The notes beneath the pieces were generated by a model. The model saw only the letters and a program-made list of their open reading frames with translations, was not told where the DNA came from and ran no database searches. Both the position numbers and the translations under genes were made by a program. A DNA stretch of 64,000 nt from Pluralibacter gergoviae ATCC 33028 = NBRC 105706 (GTDB lineage Bacteria; Pseudomonadota; Gammaproteobacteria; Enterobacterales; Enterobacteriaceae): positions 1 through 64,000 of the forward strand of contig NZ_BCZS01000015.1 in assembly GCF_001598855.1 (NCBI RefSeq). The letters are read 5' to 3'. Of the stretch, positions 38,190 to 49,349 are shown in pieces (position 1 is the stretch's first letter; every line of letters starts with the position of its first letter).

Positions 38190-39302
38190 TTAATGAATCA
38201 GCAGATAAAGCCCGAAGCCCGCCAGGATGGCCCACAGCAGCATCGGCACGGAAAAGAGGTGAAAGCGCCACCAGATGCGGCGGTCGCCGGCCATGCGCAG
38301 GGCGATAAGGTTCGCCAGCGAGCCCGGCAGCAGGCCAAAGCCGCCGACGTTCACCGCCCAGGCCAGCAGATCCGAGGGCGGTACAGCGTTGAGCAGCAGA
38401 ATGGTCGCGGGAACGTTGCTGATAACCTGCGATAGGCCGATAGCCGTCAGCCACAGGCCGCCGTCGGAAAGCAGCCCCACCTGGGCGAGGGCGTGGTGCA
38501 GCGCGGGGAGCTGGGTCAGCAGGTGCACGTCGATAAACATCGCCATAAACACCAGCAGCAGCGTCCAGTCGACGCGGACCAGGATTTGCCGCTCGAGGAG
38601 CAGAAAGCCCGCCGCCACCGCCGCAAGCCCCCAGAGCTCAAGGCACATCTCCAGCGCGGCGAGAAAAATCAGGTACAGACCGAGGCAGCTCCAGACCAGC
38701 TTAGGCCTCCAGACCGGCAGCGCATCCCCGCTCTGAAAGCGCAGAGCCGCGCCGGAGAAGCAGCACCGGCACAGCGCCAGCAGGGTCAGCATCATTGCCA
38801 GCGCCAGGGGCACCATCTGCAGGCTGAAGTTGAAGAAAGAGAGCCCGGAGCGCCCCCACAGCAGGATGTTTTGCGGATTGCCGATGGGCGTCAGCAGCGA
38901 ACCGGCGTTGACCGCCAGCGCCTCAAAGATAATCAGCCGGCTGACCGGCAGCGCACACCACTTTTTCAGCGTCAGGGTGAGCGGCACGACGATAAACAGC
39001 GCCACGTCGTTGGTAAGAAAGGTCGAGAGCAGCGCCGCCGCCAGCACCATAAACAGCGCCAGCCGCCGCTCGGTGGCAAAGCGGCGGGCCATTTTGCGGC
39101 CCAGTACGTCGAAGTAGCCGCTCATCTCGACGCCTTTGGTCAGCAGCATCAGGCCGCTTAAGGTGACGATGGTGTGCCAGTCAATGCTGGCGGGCCAGCC
39201 GCGGGGCCGGAAAGGAACGAAAAAAGAGAGGATAATGCCGGTGGCGATAAGCAGGTGCAGAAAGCGGTCGCGCCGCAGCGACCGCAGGAAAGGGAGGTTC
39301 AT
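38190..39302 (-). CDS. ybiR: YbiR family inner-membrane transporter
   Basis: This is a 370-residue membrane protein with about ten hydrophobic segments, ortholog of E. coli YbiR, in the ion transporter superfamily that includes ArsB and NhaD. Recognisable segments are [21 protein letters not shown] and [17 protein letters not shown], the latter resembling the substrate loop of the superfamily. The substrate is not known. Its start overlaps the mntR stop by ATGA, so it shares the mntR transcript and perhaps manganese control. Confidence 0.88.
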   Translation of the reverse strand: MNLPFLRSLRRDRFLHLLIATGIILSFFVPFRPRGWPASIDWHTIVTLSGLMLLTKGVEMSGYFDVLGRKMARRFATERRLALFMVLAAALLSTFLTNDVALFIVVPLTLTLKKWCALPVSRLIIFEALAVNAGSLLTPIGNPQNILLWGRSGLSFFNFSLQMVPLALAMMLTLLALCRCCFSGAALRFQSGDALPVWRPKLVWSCLGLYLIFLAALEMCLELWGLAAVAAGFLLLERQILVRVDWTLLLVFMAMFIDVHLLTQLPALHHALAQVGLLSDGGLWLTAIGLSQVISNVPATILLLNAVPPSDLLAWAVNVGGFGLLPGSLANLIALRMAGDRRIWWRFHLFSVPMLLWAILAGFGLYLLIH

Positions 39303-39769
39303 TCAGGCAGCGTCGCCTTGAGGGTAAACTGGCGAAAGCGCTCCAGGGTCTCTGCGCTGACGTGATGCTCCATGCCTTCCGCATCGCGGCGGGCGGTCTC
39401 CGGACTCACGCCGATGGTCAGCAGGAAATTCTCGACAATCTGGTGACGCTCGCGGCTCTCCTGCGCCAGCTTCTCGCCTTCGGGGGTGAGAAAAACGCCG
39501 CGCCAGGGGATCTGCTCAATCAGCCCAACGCCCGCCAGCCGCTTGAGCATCTTGGCGACCGTTGGCTGAGAGACGCCCAGGCGCGCCGCCATGTCGACCT
39601 GGCGGGCCTCGCCGACTTCGAGAATAAGATCGGAGATAAGCTCAACGTAATCATCAATCAGCTCCCGGCGGTGCGCCTCCCTGACCTGGCGAAAACCTTC
39701 GACGTGCTCTTCAACGTTTACTAACTGCGTCACTTTTTTCTGTCCTGGCCTTGCCGGGCGATTGCTCAT
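39299..39769 (-). CDS. mntR: Manganese-responsive regulator MntR (DtxR family)
   Basis: MntR senses Mn(II) and represses manganese import while controlling mntS. The 156-residue protein has a winged helix (about residues 45-100, including [18 protein letters not shown]) and a C-terminal metal-binding dimerisation domain with [15 protein letters not shown] near the end. It is the first gene of an mntR-ybiR pair, divergent from mntS, with an MntR box between them. Confidence 0.94.
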   Translation of the reverse strand: MSNRPARPGQKKVTQLVNVEEHVEGFRQVREAHRRELIDDYVELISDLILEVGEARQVDMAARLGVSQPTVAKMLKRLAGVGLIEQIPWRGVFLTPEGEKLAQESRERHQIVENFLLTIGVSPETARRDAEGMEHHVSAETLERFRQFTLKATLPE

Positions 39770-39872
39770 GGTGCTTCCTCTTGCGTGACGTTCGTTGGTA
39801 TCAGATAACGGCCGCTATTGTATCGGATCGTGCGGCAAGAACAAAAAATTAACGTTTTAGCCATAGCTAAGT

Positions 39873-39892
39873 AATATAGCCTGTGCTATATC
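39873..39892. promoter_or_regulatory. MntR box upstream of mntS
   Basis: ATATAGC-CTGT-GCTATAT (39874-39891) is an inverted repeat closely resembling the known enterobacterial MntR site AACATAGC-N4-GCTATGTT. It lies 57 bp before mntS in the mntR-mntS divergent region. Confidence 0.75.
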
Positions 39893-39948
39893 TGTATGTA
39901 ATACGAACATCCTTCACGGACGAAGGCGCAAAATGTTCAGGAGGTCCA

Positions 39949-40074
39949 ATGAATGAACTGCAGAGGTGCTTAGCCGTGTTTAAACACTCCCCTTTCAAAG
40001 TACGCCTGATGCTGATTGATATGCTGTGCGACCTGTTCAGCGAAAAACCGCAGCAGGAAAAAAACCACCGCTAA
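39949..40074 (+). CDS. mntS: Small protein MntS (manganese homeostasis)
   Basis: MntS is a tiny cytoplasmic protein that raises available Mn(II), probably by interfering with the MntP exporter. The 41-residue product (MNELQRCLAVF through KPQQEKNHR) matches E. coli MntS (42 residues) in the central HSPFKVRLML and MLCDL segments. A strong AGGAGG lies five bases upstream. It is annotated as the RybA RNA region in older E. coli records. The upstream MntR box predicts repression by manganese. Confidence 0.93.
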   Translation: MNELQRCLAVFKHSPFKVRLMLIDMLCDLFSEKPQQEKNHR

Positions 40075-40308
40075 TGCGGCATCGCGGGATGCCGCACTTC
40101 CCCCTCGTCCCCATTTTCCCTCTTTTTACAGAAACTGTAATCTCCCTCGCAAAACAATTTGTTATGAACAGTTGACGCCGCAATACATCAACCTTATCTT
40201 CATGCTGCCCTGCAGCCCCTGCGCTTCGTAGACCCCTTCTTCGCGCACCGTCCGGCAGGTCTTCTCCTTAACGCCAGGGAGCACACATGGCGATGAATTA
40301 ACTTGTTT

Positions 40309-41892
40309 ATGAATATCACGCTGAAAGAAACGCTGGCCGCGCGCGCCATGGCCCTTAATCCGTGGATCGGATGCTATATTTTACTGTCGCTGCTGATTAA
40401 TCTGGCGCTCGGCTACCCTTTCAGCCTGCTGTATACCGCCGCGTTTGCCGCCGTTCTGCACCTGCTCTGGCGCACCTCGCCCTGGCTAAACAGGGCGGTT
40501 GTCGGCGTCTGTTCCCTGACTGCCGCCCTGTACTATCCGTTTGCCCAGGCCTACGGTTCACCGAATTTTAACACCCTGCTGGCGCTGCACTCGACCAACG
40601 TTGAAGAGTCTACGGAGATACTGACGATTTTCCCGTGGTACAGCTACTGCGTGGGCCTGTTCATCTTCGCCCTCGGCGTAGCGGCGGTCCGCCGTAAAGC
40701 CTCGCCTGCCCGCCCCTGGAGCCGCATTGAGCTGCTGTGCCTGATTTTCAGCGTCAGCGCCCTTTTCGTGCGACCGGTGCAGGAGATGGCCTGGGACGGC
40801 AAGTTCCACCTCAGCAAGGTGGGCTATCCGGTAGCGCGCTTCGTCAACGATGTGCTGGACAGCAACCGCGACGTGCTTGACGAGCAGGCGCGGATGCTGG
40901 CGCTGGCCGGTAAGAAGGACACCTGGCACGTGCTGGCGGTAAAGCCCCGCTACCATACCTATGTCGTAGTTATTGGCGAGAGCGTGCGGCGCGACGCCGT
41001 GGGCGCCTTCGGCGGCCACTGGGACAACACGCCGTTTGCCAGCGAGGTCAACGGCACGCTGTTTACCGACTATATCGCCGCCAGCGGCTCCACCCAGAAG
41101 TCGCTGGGGCTGACGCTGAATCGGGTGGTCGACGGCAAGCCGCAGTATCAGGACAACTTTGTCACCCTCGCTAACCGGGCGGGCTTTCAGACCTGGTGGT
41201 TCTCCAATCAGGGGCAGATAGGCGAGTACGATACCGCCATCGCCAGCATTGCGAAGCGCGCGGATGAAGTCCAGTTCCTGAAAAACGGCGATTTTGAGGC
41301 CGATAAAAATACCTCGGACGACGAACTGTTGAAAATGACGGAGCAGGTCCTTTCGACAGAGCGGACGCCAAACCAGCTTATCGTCCTGCACCTGATGGGC
41401 TCACACCCCCAGGCCTGCGACCGCACCCGCGGCAAGTACGCCGAGTTTGTGCAGTCAAAAGAGACCTCCTGCTACCTCTACAGCATCACCCAGACCGATA
41501 CGCTGCTGGCAAAGCTGTACGATCAGCTGCGCAATTCGGGCGACAGCTTCTCGCTGGTCTATTTCTCCGACCACGGACTGGCGTTTAAGGAGCGGGGCAA
41601 GCCGGTGCAGTATCTCGCCCACGATGATAAGTATCAGCAGAACTTCCAGGTGCCGTTTATGGTGCTCTCCAGCGACGATAAGGCGCACCGCATCATTAAA
41701 GCCCGCCGCTCGGCCAACGATTTTTTGCGCTTTTTTAGCCAGTGGACCGGCATCAAAACCCGGGAGATAACCAGCTCGTGGCGCTTTATCTCCGAGCAAA
41801 AAACCGGCCCGACGTATATCACCAACTTCAAACTGCAAAAGGTTGACTACACTCATCTCGGTAGCGACCTCTTTACCACCGGTCGTCGCTAG
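40309..41892 (+). CDS. ybiP: YbiP family inner-membrane phosphoethanolamine-transferase-like protein
   Basis: This 527-residue ortholog of E. coli YbiP belongs to the EptA/OpgE-like sulfatase-fold family. The first 150 or so residues hold several transmembrane helices; the rest is a periplasmic alkaline-phosphatase-fold domain. Its metal-site motifs are visible: YVVVIGESVRRDAVGAFG with the SGSTQKS catalytic region, HLMGSHP, and FSDHGLAFKERG. The substrate is not established. The ATG at 40309 matches the E. coli N terminus; an in-frame TTG lies two codons earlier, and a four-codon minicistron precedes it. Confidence 0.88.
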   Translation: MNITLKETLAARAMALNPWIGCYILLSLLINLALGYPFSLLYTAAFAAVLHLLWRTSPWLNRAVVGVCSLTAALYYPFAQAYGSPNFNTLLALHSTNVEESTEILTIFPWYSYCVGLFIFALGVAAVRRKASPARPWSRIELLCLIFSVSALFVRPVQEMAWDGKFHLSKVGYPVARFVNDVLDSNRDVLDEQARMLALAGKKDTWHVLAVKPRYHTYVVVIGESVRRDAVGAFGGHWDNTPFASEVNGTLFTDYIAASGSTQKSLGLTLNRVVDGKPQYQDNFVTLANRAGFQTWWFSNQGQIGEYDTAIASIAKRADEVQFLKNGDFEADKNTSDDELLKMTEQVLSTERTPNQLIVLHLMGSHPQACDRTRGKYAEFVQSKETSCYLYSITQTDTLLAKLYDQLRNSGDSFSLVYFSDHGLAFKERGKPVQYLAHDDKYQQNFQVPFMVLSSDDKAHRIIKARRSANDFLRFFSQWTGIKTREITSSWRFISEQKTGPTYITNFKLQKVDYTHLGSDLFTTGRR

Positions 41893-41907
41893 TTTTTTAC
41901 AGGCATA

Positions 41908-41934
41908 AAAAAATCCGCCCGGGGGCGGATTTTA
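41908..41934 (+). terminator. Terminator between ybiP and ompX
   Basis: AAATCCGCC and GGCGGATTT form a GC-rich hairpin, flanked by runs of A and T on both sides, so it can serve both convergent genes. Confidence 0.8.
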
Positions 41935-41950
41935 GTGATTACCGAAGCAA

Positions 41951-42466
41951 TTAGAAGCTGTAACCAACGCCTGCGATCCAGGTGCCGACGTCTATGCTGC
42001 GGATACGGGACTGCTCGTAAGAGAAGTCAAACGCAACGTCTTTGATCGGGTTCAGCTGAACGCCCGCGCCGTAGGAGAAACCGGCATCGCGGAAGTCGTT
42101 CTTGTGACGCTGATCGTCAGTTTTCTGGAATTTACCGTAGCCAACGCCGACCACGCCGTAAACGCTCGCCCAGTCGTTGATGCGGTATGCAGGACCACCG
42201 GTCACGCCGTAGTACTGGCCTTTGTTGTACAGGCCGTCGCTGTCGGTGCGGCTTTTTTCGGTGTAAGTAAAGGAGCCAATCACGCCCAGCGGGCTATCGT
42301 CCCACTCGTAGCGGTACTTCAGGTTGAAACCATTCGCTTTGTTAGCAAAGCCCTGGAAATCACTCTGAGCGTAACCGCCGGAAACGGTAACCTGGCCTGC
42401 AACAGCAGAGCCTGCGGAGAAAGCCATAACCATGGCCAGTGCTGAAAGACATGCAATTTTTTTCAT
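41951..42466 (-). CDS. ompX: Outer membrane protein X
   Basis: OmpX is an eight-stranded outer-membrane beta-barrel. The 171-residue precursor has a signal peptide ending SAVA, then VTVSGGYAQSDFQG, GFNLKYRYEWD, SPLGVIGSFTYTEKSR and a C-terminal ...WIAGVGYSF with the final aromatic residue needed for barrel assembly. The start is ATG at 42464-42466 behind GAGGTGG; a GTG two codons earlier is less likely. The 350-bp divergent region to rhtA (42467-42816) holds the ompX leader and promoters, and I see no gene in it. Confidence 0.95.
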   Translation of the reverse strand: MKKIACLSALAMVMAFSAGSAVAGQVTVSGGYAQSDFQGFANKANGFNLKYRYEWDDSPLGVIGSFTYTEKSRTDSDGLYNKGQYYGVTGGPAYRINDWASVYGVVGVGYGKFQKTDDQRHKNDFRDAGFSYGAGVQLNPIKDVAFDFSYEQSRIRSIDVGTWIAGVGYSF

Positions 42467-42816
42467 AACCACCTCAAATGTGCTTCAAGTAATCCGTAAG
42501 ATTTAAATATATCAACAAATTTCAGGAAACTCTTGGTCAATCTCGTTGTCTAACCGGGTTTTTGGTGTAAGGAAATGTTTCCTTTTTACACATACTCTGT
42601 TAGAAATCAGAGAGTTTCCTGTTTATTTCGCTATTATGCGCTTAACAAATCTCGCGAATATCCGGATTAATCCGAAATTCACGCGATTTCTCTTAACGAA
42701 CTGAACTTATTCTACGTTGCCCGACTGCGATTTTTTTCAACAATCGCTAAACCGCAACAGATTTATTCAATTACACTGCCCCTTTTACACTTCCTGATGA
42801 TGTCTACGGAGAAAGG

Positions 42817-43704
42817 ATGCCTGCCCCCTCGCGAAAAACCGCCGTCTGGTTACCCATCGTCGTCCTGCTTATCGCCATGAGCTCCATCCAGAGCGGCGCG
42901 TCGCTTGCCAAGTCGCTGTTTCCCCTGGTAGGCGCGCCCGGCGTAACCGCCCTGCGGCTGGCGCTGGGCACGCTTATCCTGGTGGTTATCTTTAAGCCCT
43001 GGCGACTGCGCTTCACCCGCGAGCAGCGGCTCCCGCTGCTGCTTTACGGCCTGTCGCTGGGGGCGATGAACTACCTTTTCTATCTCTCCATTCAGCGGAT
43101 ACCGCTGGGGATTGCGGTAGCGCTGGAGTTTACCGGACCGCTGGCGGTGGCCCTCTTCGGTTCCCGCCGTCCGATAGACTTTGTATGGGTTGCACTGGCG
43201 GTGGCGGGGCTGTGGTTTTTGCTGCCGCTCGGTCAGAACGCGGCCCACCTGGATCTGACGGGGGCCGCGCTGGCAATGGGCGCCGGCGCCTGCTGGGCGG
43301 TATACATCATCAGCGGCCAGCGCGCCGGCGAGGAACACGGGCCGGCCACCGTCGCCATGGGATCGCTTATCGCCGCGGCGGTATTTGTTCCCGTCGGCGT
43401 GCTGCAGGCGGGCGATGCGCTGTGGCACGGATCGCTGCTGCCGCTGGGCCTGGGCATCGCGGTCCTCTCTACGGCGCTGCCCTATTCGCTGGAGATGGTC
43501 GCCCTGACCCGCCTGCCAACCCGCACTTTTGGCACCCTGATGAGCATGGAGCCCGCGCTCGCCGCACTGTCCGGTATGATTTTCCTCGGCGAAACGCTCA
43601 CCCTGAGTCAGACGCTGGCGCTGGGCGCCATCATTACGGCCTCCGTCGGATCGACGTTAACCCTGCGCCGGGAAACCCGGCTGGAAAATGTTGACGTTAA
43701 TTAA
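42817..43704 (+). CDS. rhtA: Threonine/homoserine exporter RhtA
   Basis: RhtA is a ten-helix inner-membrane exporter of the EamA/DMT family that exports homoserine, threonine and some other amino acids. The 295-residue protein is collinear with E. coli RhtA, including AKSLFPLVGAPGVTALRLALG, LEFTGPLAVALF and the second EamA repeat ending LTLSQTLALGAIITASVGSTL. It is a single gene between ompX and dps, as in E. coli. Confidence 0.95.
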   Translation: MPAPSRKTAVWLPIVVLLIAMSSIQSGASLAKSLFPLVGAPGVTALRLALGTLILVVIFKPWRLRFTREQRLPLLLYGLSLGAMNYLFYLSIQRIPLGIAVALEFTGPLAVALFGSRRPIDFVWVALAVAGLWFLLPLGQNAAHLDLTGAALAMGAGACWAVYIISGQRAGEEHGPATVAMGSLIAAAVFVPVGVLQAGDALWHGSLLPLGLGIAVLSTALPYSLEMVALTRLPTRTFGTLMSMEPALAALSGMIFLGETLTLSQTLALGAIITASVGSTLTLRRETRLENVDVN

Positions 43705-43912
43705 CCGCGCGGCATGCGGCTATTTTGACGATTATTTCTGCTTACAATATTCAGCCGCAGAAAATAGCGCGCGGGCAAAACAGATTCTCAGTCTAAAATT
43801 AAGAATCATTTACAAAAAAGTCGCTAACCCTCTGTTTAATAAACACTTAACATAAAACCTTATGTTCAGCGCTATTAAACCGATAGGCATTAACTTTCCT
43901 GCAAAGTTTTAA

Positions 43913-44476
<564 letters not shown>

Positions 44477-44498
44477 CCCGCCAGCTTTCGCCAAACAG

Positions 44499-44518
44499 CC
44501 CCTCTCCGGAGGGGTTTT
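44499..44518 (+). terminator. Terminator after dps
   Basis: CCCCTC-TCCG-GAGGGG followed by TTTT, 22 bp past the dps stop. Confidence 0.85.
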
Positions 44519-44674
44519 GCACTTTTACAGTGCACCCCCACCGTTTACGCCCCGCAAAAGTTACCTATTTGTAATCATCACCTCACACAATCGTTAACGG
44601 AAGATTGTTTTATCACCGTAATTTACGCTAAATAAACGCTGGCGGCGCGCGCTGCGTAATACGCACCAAAATAG

Positions 44675-45568
<894 letters not shown>

Positions 45569-45581
45569 CCGCCCCTGAATA

Positions 45582-45644
45582 TAGCCCGGTGCCCGGCGGC
45601 GCGCTTCGCGCCCCGGGCCTGCTTTTATGGGCGACGCTTCGCCC
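45582..45644. repeat. REP-like palindromes between glnH and glnP
   Basis: GC-rich inverted repeats lie between glnH and glnP: GCCCGG (45583-45588) with CCGGGC (45613-45618), enclosing GGCGCGC-TTCG-CGCC, then a second hairpin GGGCGA-CGCT-TCGCCC (45629-45644). Such elements commonly stabilise the upstream mRNA, which would raise binding protein over permease. Confidence 0.6.
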
Positions 45645-45674
45645 TTGGTAACAACACGGTAACAGGAATGTATT

Positions 45675-46334
45675 ATGGAGTTTGACTGGAGCGTCATCTG
45701 GCCAGCGCTGCCGGCGCTGCTGACCGGCGCAAAGATGACCCTGTGGATCTCAGTCCTCGGCCTCGCCGGCGGCATTATCATCGGCCTGGTCGCCGGTCTG
45801 GCGCGTACCTACGGCGGCTGGATAACCAATCACATCGCGCTGGTGTTTATTGAAATTATCCGCGGTACGCCGATCGTCGTGCAGGTAATGTATATCTACT
45901 TCGCCCTGCCGATGGCCATGCCGGATCTGCGCATCGATACGTTCACGGCGGCGGTGATCACCATCATGATCAACTCCGGCGCCTATATCGCCGAGATCAC
46001 CCGCGGCGCGGTGCTGTCGATTCATAAAGGCTTTAGCGAAGCGGGCCTGGCCCTGGGGCTGTCGCGGCGGGAAACCATCCGCCACGTGATCATGCCGCTG
46101 GCCCTGCGCCGCATGCTGCCATCGCTGGGCAACCAGCTGATCATCAGCATTAAAGATACCTCGCTGTTTATCGTCATCGGCGCGGCGGAGCTGACCCGCA
46201 GCGGCCAGGAGATCATCGCCGGCAACTTCCGCGCGCTGGAGATCTGGACCGCCGTCGGCATCATCTACCTGATCATTACCCAGGTGCTGAACCTGGTGCT
46301 CCGCAGCCTTGAAAAGAGGATGAAAATCCTGTGA
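45675..46334 (+). CDS. glnP: Glutamine ABC transporter permease
   Basis: GlnP is the membrane-spanning subunit of the glutamine importer. The 219-residue protein has about five hydrophobic segments and the permease EAA loop [29 protein letters not shown] that contacts GlnQ. It overlaps glnQ by 4 bp (ATGA-type GTGA junction). Confidence 0.96.
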   Translation: MEFDWSVIWPALPALLTGAKMTLWISVLGLAGGIIIGLVAGLARTYGGWITNHIALVFIEIIRGTPIVVQVMYIYFALPMAMPDLRIDTFTAAVITIMINSGAYIAEITRGAVLSIHKGFSEAGLALGLSRRETIRHVIMPLALRRMLPSLGNQLIISIKDTSLFIVIGAAELTRSGQEIIAGNFRALEIWTAVGIIYLIITQVLNLVLRSLEKRMKIL

Positions 46335-47053
46335 TTGAATTTAAAAATGTCTCCAAGCACTTCGGCAAGACCCAGGTGCTGCACGATATCGACCTCAACA
46401 TCACCCAGGGCGAGGTGGTGGTCATTATTGGCCCTTCCGGCTCCGGCAAGTCAACGCTGCTGCGCTGCATCAACAAGCTGGAGGAGGTCACCAGCGGCGA
46501 TCTGATCGTCGACGGCCTGAAGGTCAACGATCCGAAGGTGGACGAGCGCCTGATCCGCCAGGAGGCGGGGATGGTGTTTCAGCAGTTCTATCTCTTCCCG
46601 CACCTCACGGCGCTGGAAAACGTGATGTTTGGCCCGCTGCGGGTGCGCGGCACCGCCAAAGCGGAAGCGGAAAAGCAGGCCAAAGCGCTGCTGGCAAAGG
46701 TGGGCCTCGCGGAGCGCGGACATCACTATCCGTCAGAGCTGTCCGGCGGCCAGCAGCAGCGCGTCGCTATCGCCCGCGCGCTGGCGGTAAGGCCGAAAAT
46801 GATGCTGTTTGATGAACCGACCTCCGCCCTCGATCCGGAGCTGCGTCACGAAGTGCTGAAGGTGATGCAGGACCTGGCCGAAGAGGGAATGACGATGGTT
46901 ATCGTCACCCACGAAATCGGTTTTGCCGAAAAGGTGGCCTCGCGGCTGATTTTCATCGATAAGGGCCGGATAGCCGAAGATGGCAATCCACAGGCGCTGA
47001 TTGAAAACCCGCCCAGCCAGCGCCTGAGGGAGTTCTTACAGCACGTCTCTTAA
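46331..47053 (+). CDS. glnQ: Glutamine ABC transporter ATPase
   Basis: GlnQ hydrolyses ATP to drive glutamine uptake. The 240-residue protein has Walker [11 protein letters not shown]-loop [11 protein letters not shown], signature LSGGQQQR, Walker [13 protein letters not shown] and switch histidine in [10 protein letters not shown]. It starts with GTG overlapping glnP and is the last gene of glnHPQ. A stem, CTCCCTCGC with GCGAGGGAG, at 47062-47085 follows without a clear T run. Confidence 0.96.
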   Translation: MIEFKNVSKHFGKTQVLHDIDLNITQGEVVVIIGPSGSGKSTLLRCINKLEEVTSGDLIVDGLKVNDPKVDERLIRQEAGMVFQQFYLFPHLTALENVMFGPLRVRGTAKAEAEKQAKALLAKVGLAERGHHYPSELSGGQQQRVAIARALAVRPKMMLFDEPTSALDPELRHEVLKVMQDLAEEGMTMVIVTHEIGFAEKVASRLIFIDKGRIAEDGNPQALIENPPSQRLREFLQHVS

Positions 47054-47146
47054 CACTCCGCCTCCCTCGCTTCCGGGCGAGGGAGCCCGCACTCTCCCGA
47101 TAGCCGCTATACTTGTCATTTTGTTGAATTTTAAAGGGAGTCTTCC

Positions 47147-49345
47147 GTGCTGCGGTTCCTGCTACTTATCCTCTCGCTACTCTGCGCGCCGCTGCAGGCG
47201 GCGGTTCCCATTGCGCCGCCCTCCGCGTCGCAAAGCACCGAATCCGACGCCGCGCAGAAAAAAGCCGCCTACGCCGCGCTCGCCGATGTGCTGGAAAATG
47301 ACGCCGCGCGTAAGGAGCTGATTGCCCAACTGCGCAGCGCCGCCGCCGCGCCGCCGGCCCAGGCAACGGCGGCGCTTACGCCGCCCCCGGCGCAGGAGGA
47401 TAAAACCGTCCTTGAGAACCTCTCCCTCGTCGGGCGGCAGTTCAGCGATGCCTTCTCCTCCCGCTTTGCCCAGCTGTGGCGCAATATCTCCGGCGAACCG
47501 CATAAGCGCTTTAATCCGCAGACCTTCACCAATGCCCTGACCCACTTTCTGATGCTGGCGGCGCTGGTCTTTGCCCTCTATGGCCTGCTGCGCCTGGCCG
47601 TACTGCCGCTGATGCGCAGAATGGGCCACTGGGGGCGCAAGAAAAATCACGATCGCAGCAGCTGGCTGCACCTGCCGGCAACCATCCTCGGCGCCTTCGC
47701 GCTGGATATGCTGCTGCTCGCGCTGACGCTGTTCGTCGGCGAGCTGGTCAGCGACAAGCTTAATGCCGGTAACGCCACTATCGCCTTTCAGCAGAGCCTG
47801 CTCCTCAACGCCTTTGCGCTGATTGAGTTTTTCAAAGCGGTGCTGCGGCTGATTTTCAGCCCGCAGGTGCCGGATCTGCGCCCCTTCACCCTGCGGGAAG
47901 AGACGGCGCGCTACTGGTGCAGACACCTGAGCGCGCTGAGCAGCATGACCGGCTACGGGCTGATCGTTGCCGTGCCCATTATCTCGAATCAGGTCAACGT
48001 GCAGGCCGGGGCGCTGGCCAACCTGGTAATCATGCTCTCCATTACGCTGTGGGGGCTGTGGCTGATCGCCCACAATAAAAAGGCGATCACCCGCGGTCTG
48101 GTCGATCTGGCAGATCGCTCCCTGCCCTTCTTTAGCCTCTGCATCAGGATTTTCTCGCACATCTGGCACTGGCTGGCGGTTGCCTATTTCCTGGTGCTGT
48201 TCTTTTTCTCGCTGTTCGATCCGGGCAACAGCCTGAAGTATATGATGAGCGGCTCGCTAAAGAGCCTCGCCACCGTCGCTATCGCGGCCTTCGTATCGGG
48301 CATTCTGTCGCGCTGGATAGCCAAAACCATCACCCTCTCGCCGGAGATGCGGCGCAGCTACCCCGAGCTGCAGAAGCGGCTCAACGGCTGGATCTCTGTT
48401 TCGCTCAAGGCGGCGCGGATCCTGACCGTGTGCGTGGCTATCATGCTGCTGCTCAACGCCTGGGGGCTGTTTGACCTCACCCGCTGGCTGCACAGCGAGT
48501 CGGGAGAAAAGGTCGTTGATGTGCTGATCCGCATCGCGCTGATCCTCTTCTTCTCGGCGGTGGGCTGGACGCTGCTCGCCAGCCTGATTGAGAACCAGCT
48601 GGCCTCCGATCATCACGGCCGTCCGCTGCCCAGCGCCCGCGCGCGCACCCTGCTGTCGCTGTTCCGCAACGCCATCGCGGTAGTCATTACGACCATCACG
48701 GTGATGATTTTGCTCTCGGAGATAGGGGTGAATATTGCGCCGCTGCTGGCGGGGGCCGGGGCGCTGGGATTGGCGGTCTCTTTCGGCGCCCAGACGCTGG
48801 TCAAGGACATCATCACCGGCATCTTTATTCAGGTGGAGAACGGGATGGATACCGGCGATTTAGTGACGATCGGCTCGCTGACCGGCACCGTGGAGCGGAT
48901 GTCGATTCGCTCGGTGGGCATTCGCATGGATACCGGGGCCTACTACATTATTCCCTGGTCATCGATAAGCACCTTCGCCAACTTCGTGCGCGGCATCGGC
49001 TCGGTGGTGGCCAACTACGACGTAGACCGCAGCGAAGATACCGACCGCGCTAACGACGCGCTGAAGGCGGCGGTCAGCGCGCTGCTGGCGCAGGAGGATA
49101 TCCGCGGGCTTATCATCGGCGAGCCCTCCTTCTCCGGGCTGGTGGGCCTGACCAGCACCGGCTTCACGCTGCGGGTGTCGTTCACTACCCTGCCGCTCAA
49201 GCAGTGGACGGTGCGCTACGCGCTGGACGCCCAGGTGAAGAAGCACTTTGACGAGGCGGGGATCCGCGCCCCGGTGCAGACGTACCAGCTGCTGCCGGGC
49301 CCGGAGTCGGCGCCGCTGCCGCCCGGCGAGGCGCCGACGCTCTAG
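47147..49345 (+). CDS. ybiO: Moderate-conductance mechanosensitive channel YbiO
   Basis: YbiO is a large MscS-family channel of the inner membrane that protects against osmotic downshock. The 732-residue protein (E. coli 741) has a signal peptide, a periplasmic region rich in A and P, about ten transmembrane segments, and the MscS pore and beta domains near the C terminus. The pore helix appears as LLAGAGALGLAVSFGAQTLVKDIITG. Translation starts at a GTG (47147) behind AAAGGGAG, matching the E. coli N terminus. Confidence 0.93.
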   Translation: MLRFLLLILSLLCAPLQAAVPIAPPSASQSTESDAAQKKAAYAALADVLENDAARKELIAQLRSAAAAPPAQATAALTPPPAQEDKTVLENLSLVGRQFSDAFSSRFAQLWRNISGEPHKRFNPQTFTNALTHFLMLAALVFALYGLLRLAVLPLMRRMGHWGRKKNHDRSSWLHLPATILGAFALDMLLLALTLFVGELVSDKLNAGNATIAFQQSLLLNAFALIEFFKAVLRLIFSPQVPDLRPFTLREETARYWCRHLSALSSMTGYGLIVAVPIISNQVNVQAGALANLVIMLSITLWGLWLIAHNKKAITRGLVDLADRSLPFFSLCIRIFSHIWHWLAVAYFLVLFFFSLFDPGNSLKYMMSGSLKSLATVAIAAFVSGILSRWIAKTITLSPEMRRSYPELQKRLNGWISVSLKAARILTVCVAIMLLLNAWGLFDLTRWLHSESGEKVVDVLIRIALILFFSAVGWTLLASLIENQLASDHHGRPLPSARARTLLSLFRNAIAVVITTITVMILLSEIGVNIAPLLAGAGALGLAVSFGAQTLVKDIITGIFIQVENGMDTGDLVTIGSLTGTVERMSIRSVGIRMDTGAYYIIPWSSISTFANFVRGIGSVVANYDVDRSEDTDRANDALKAAVSALLAQEDIRGLIIGEPSFSGLVGLTSTGFTLRVSFTTLPLKQWTVRYALDAQVKKHFDEAGIRAPVQTYQLLPGPESAPLPPGEAPTL

Positions 49346-49349
49346 CGGC

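Noticed and set aside
45582-45644. Possible rho-independent terminator between glnH and glnP
   Set aside because: The stems are GC-rich but lack a T run, and glnP follows in the same operon, so a REP-type mRNA-stabilising element is more likely.
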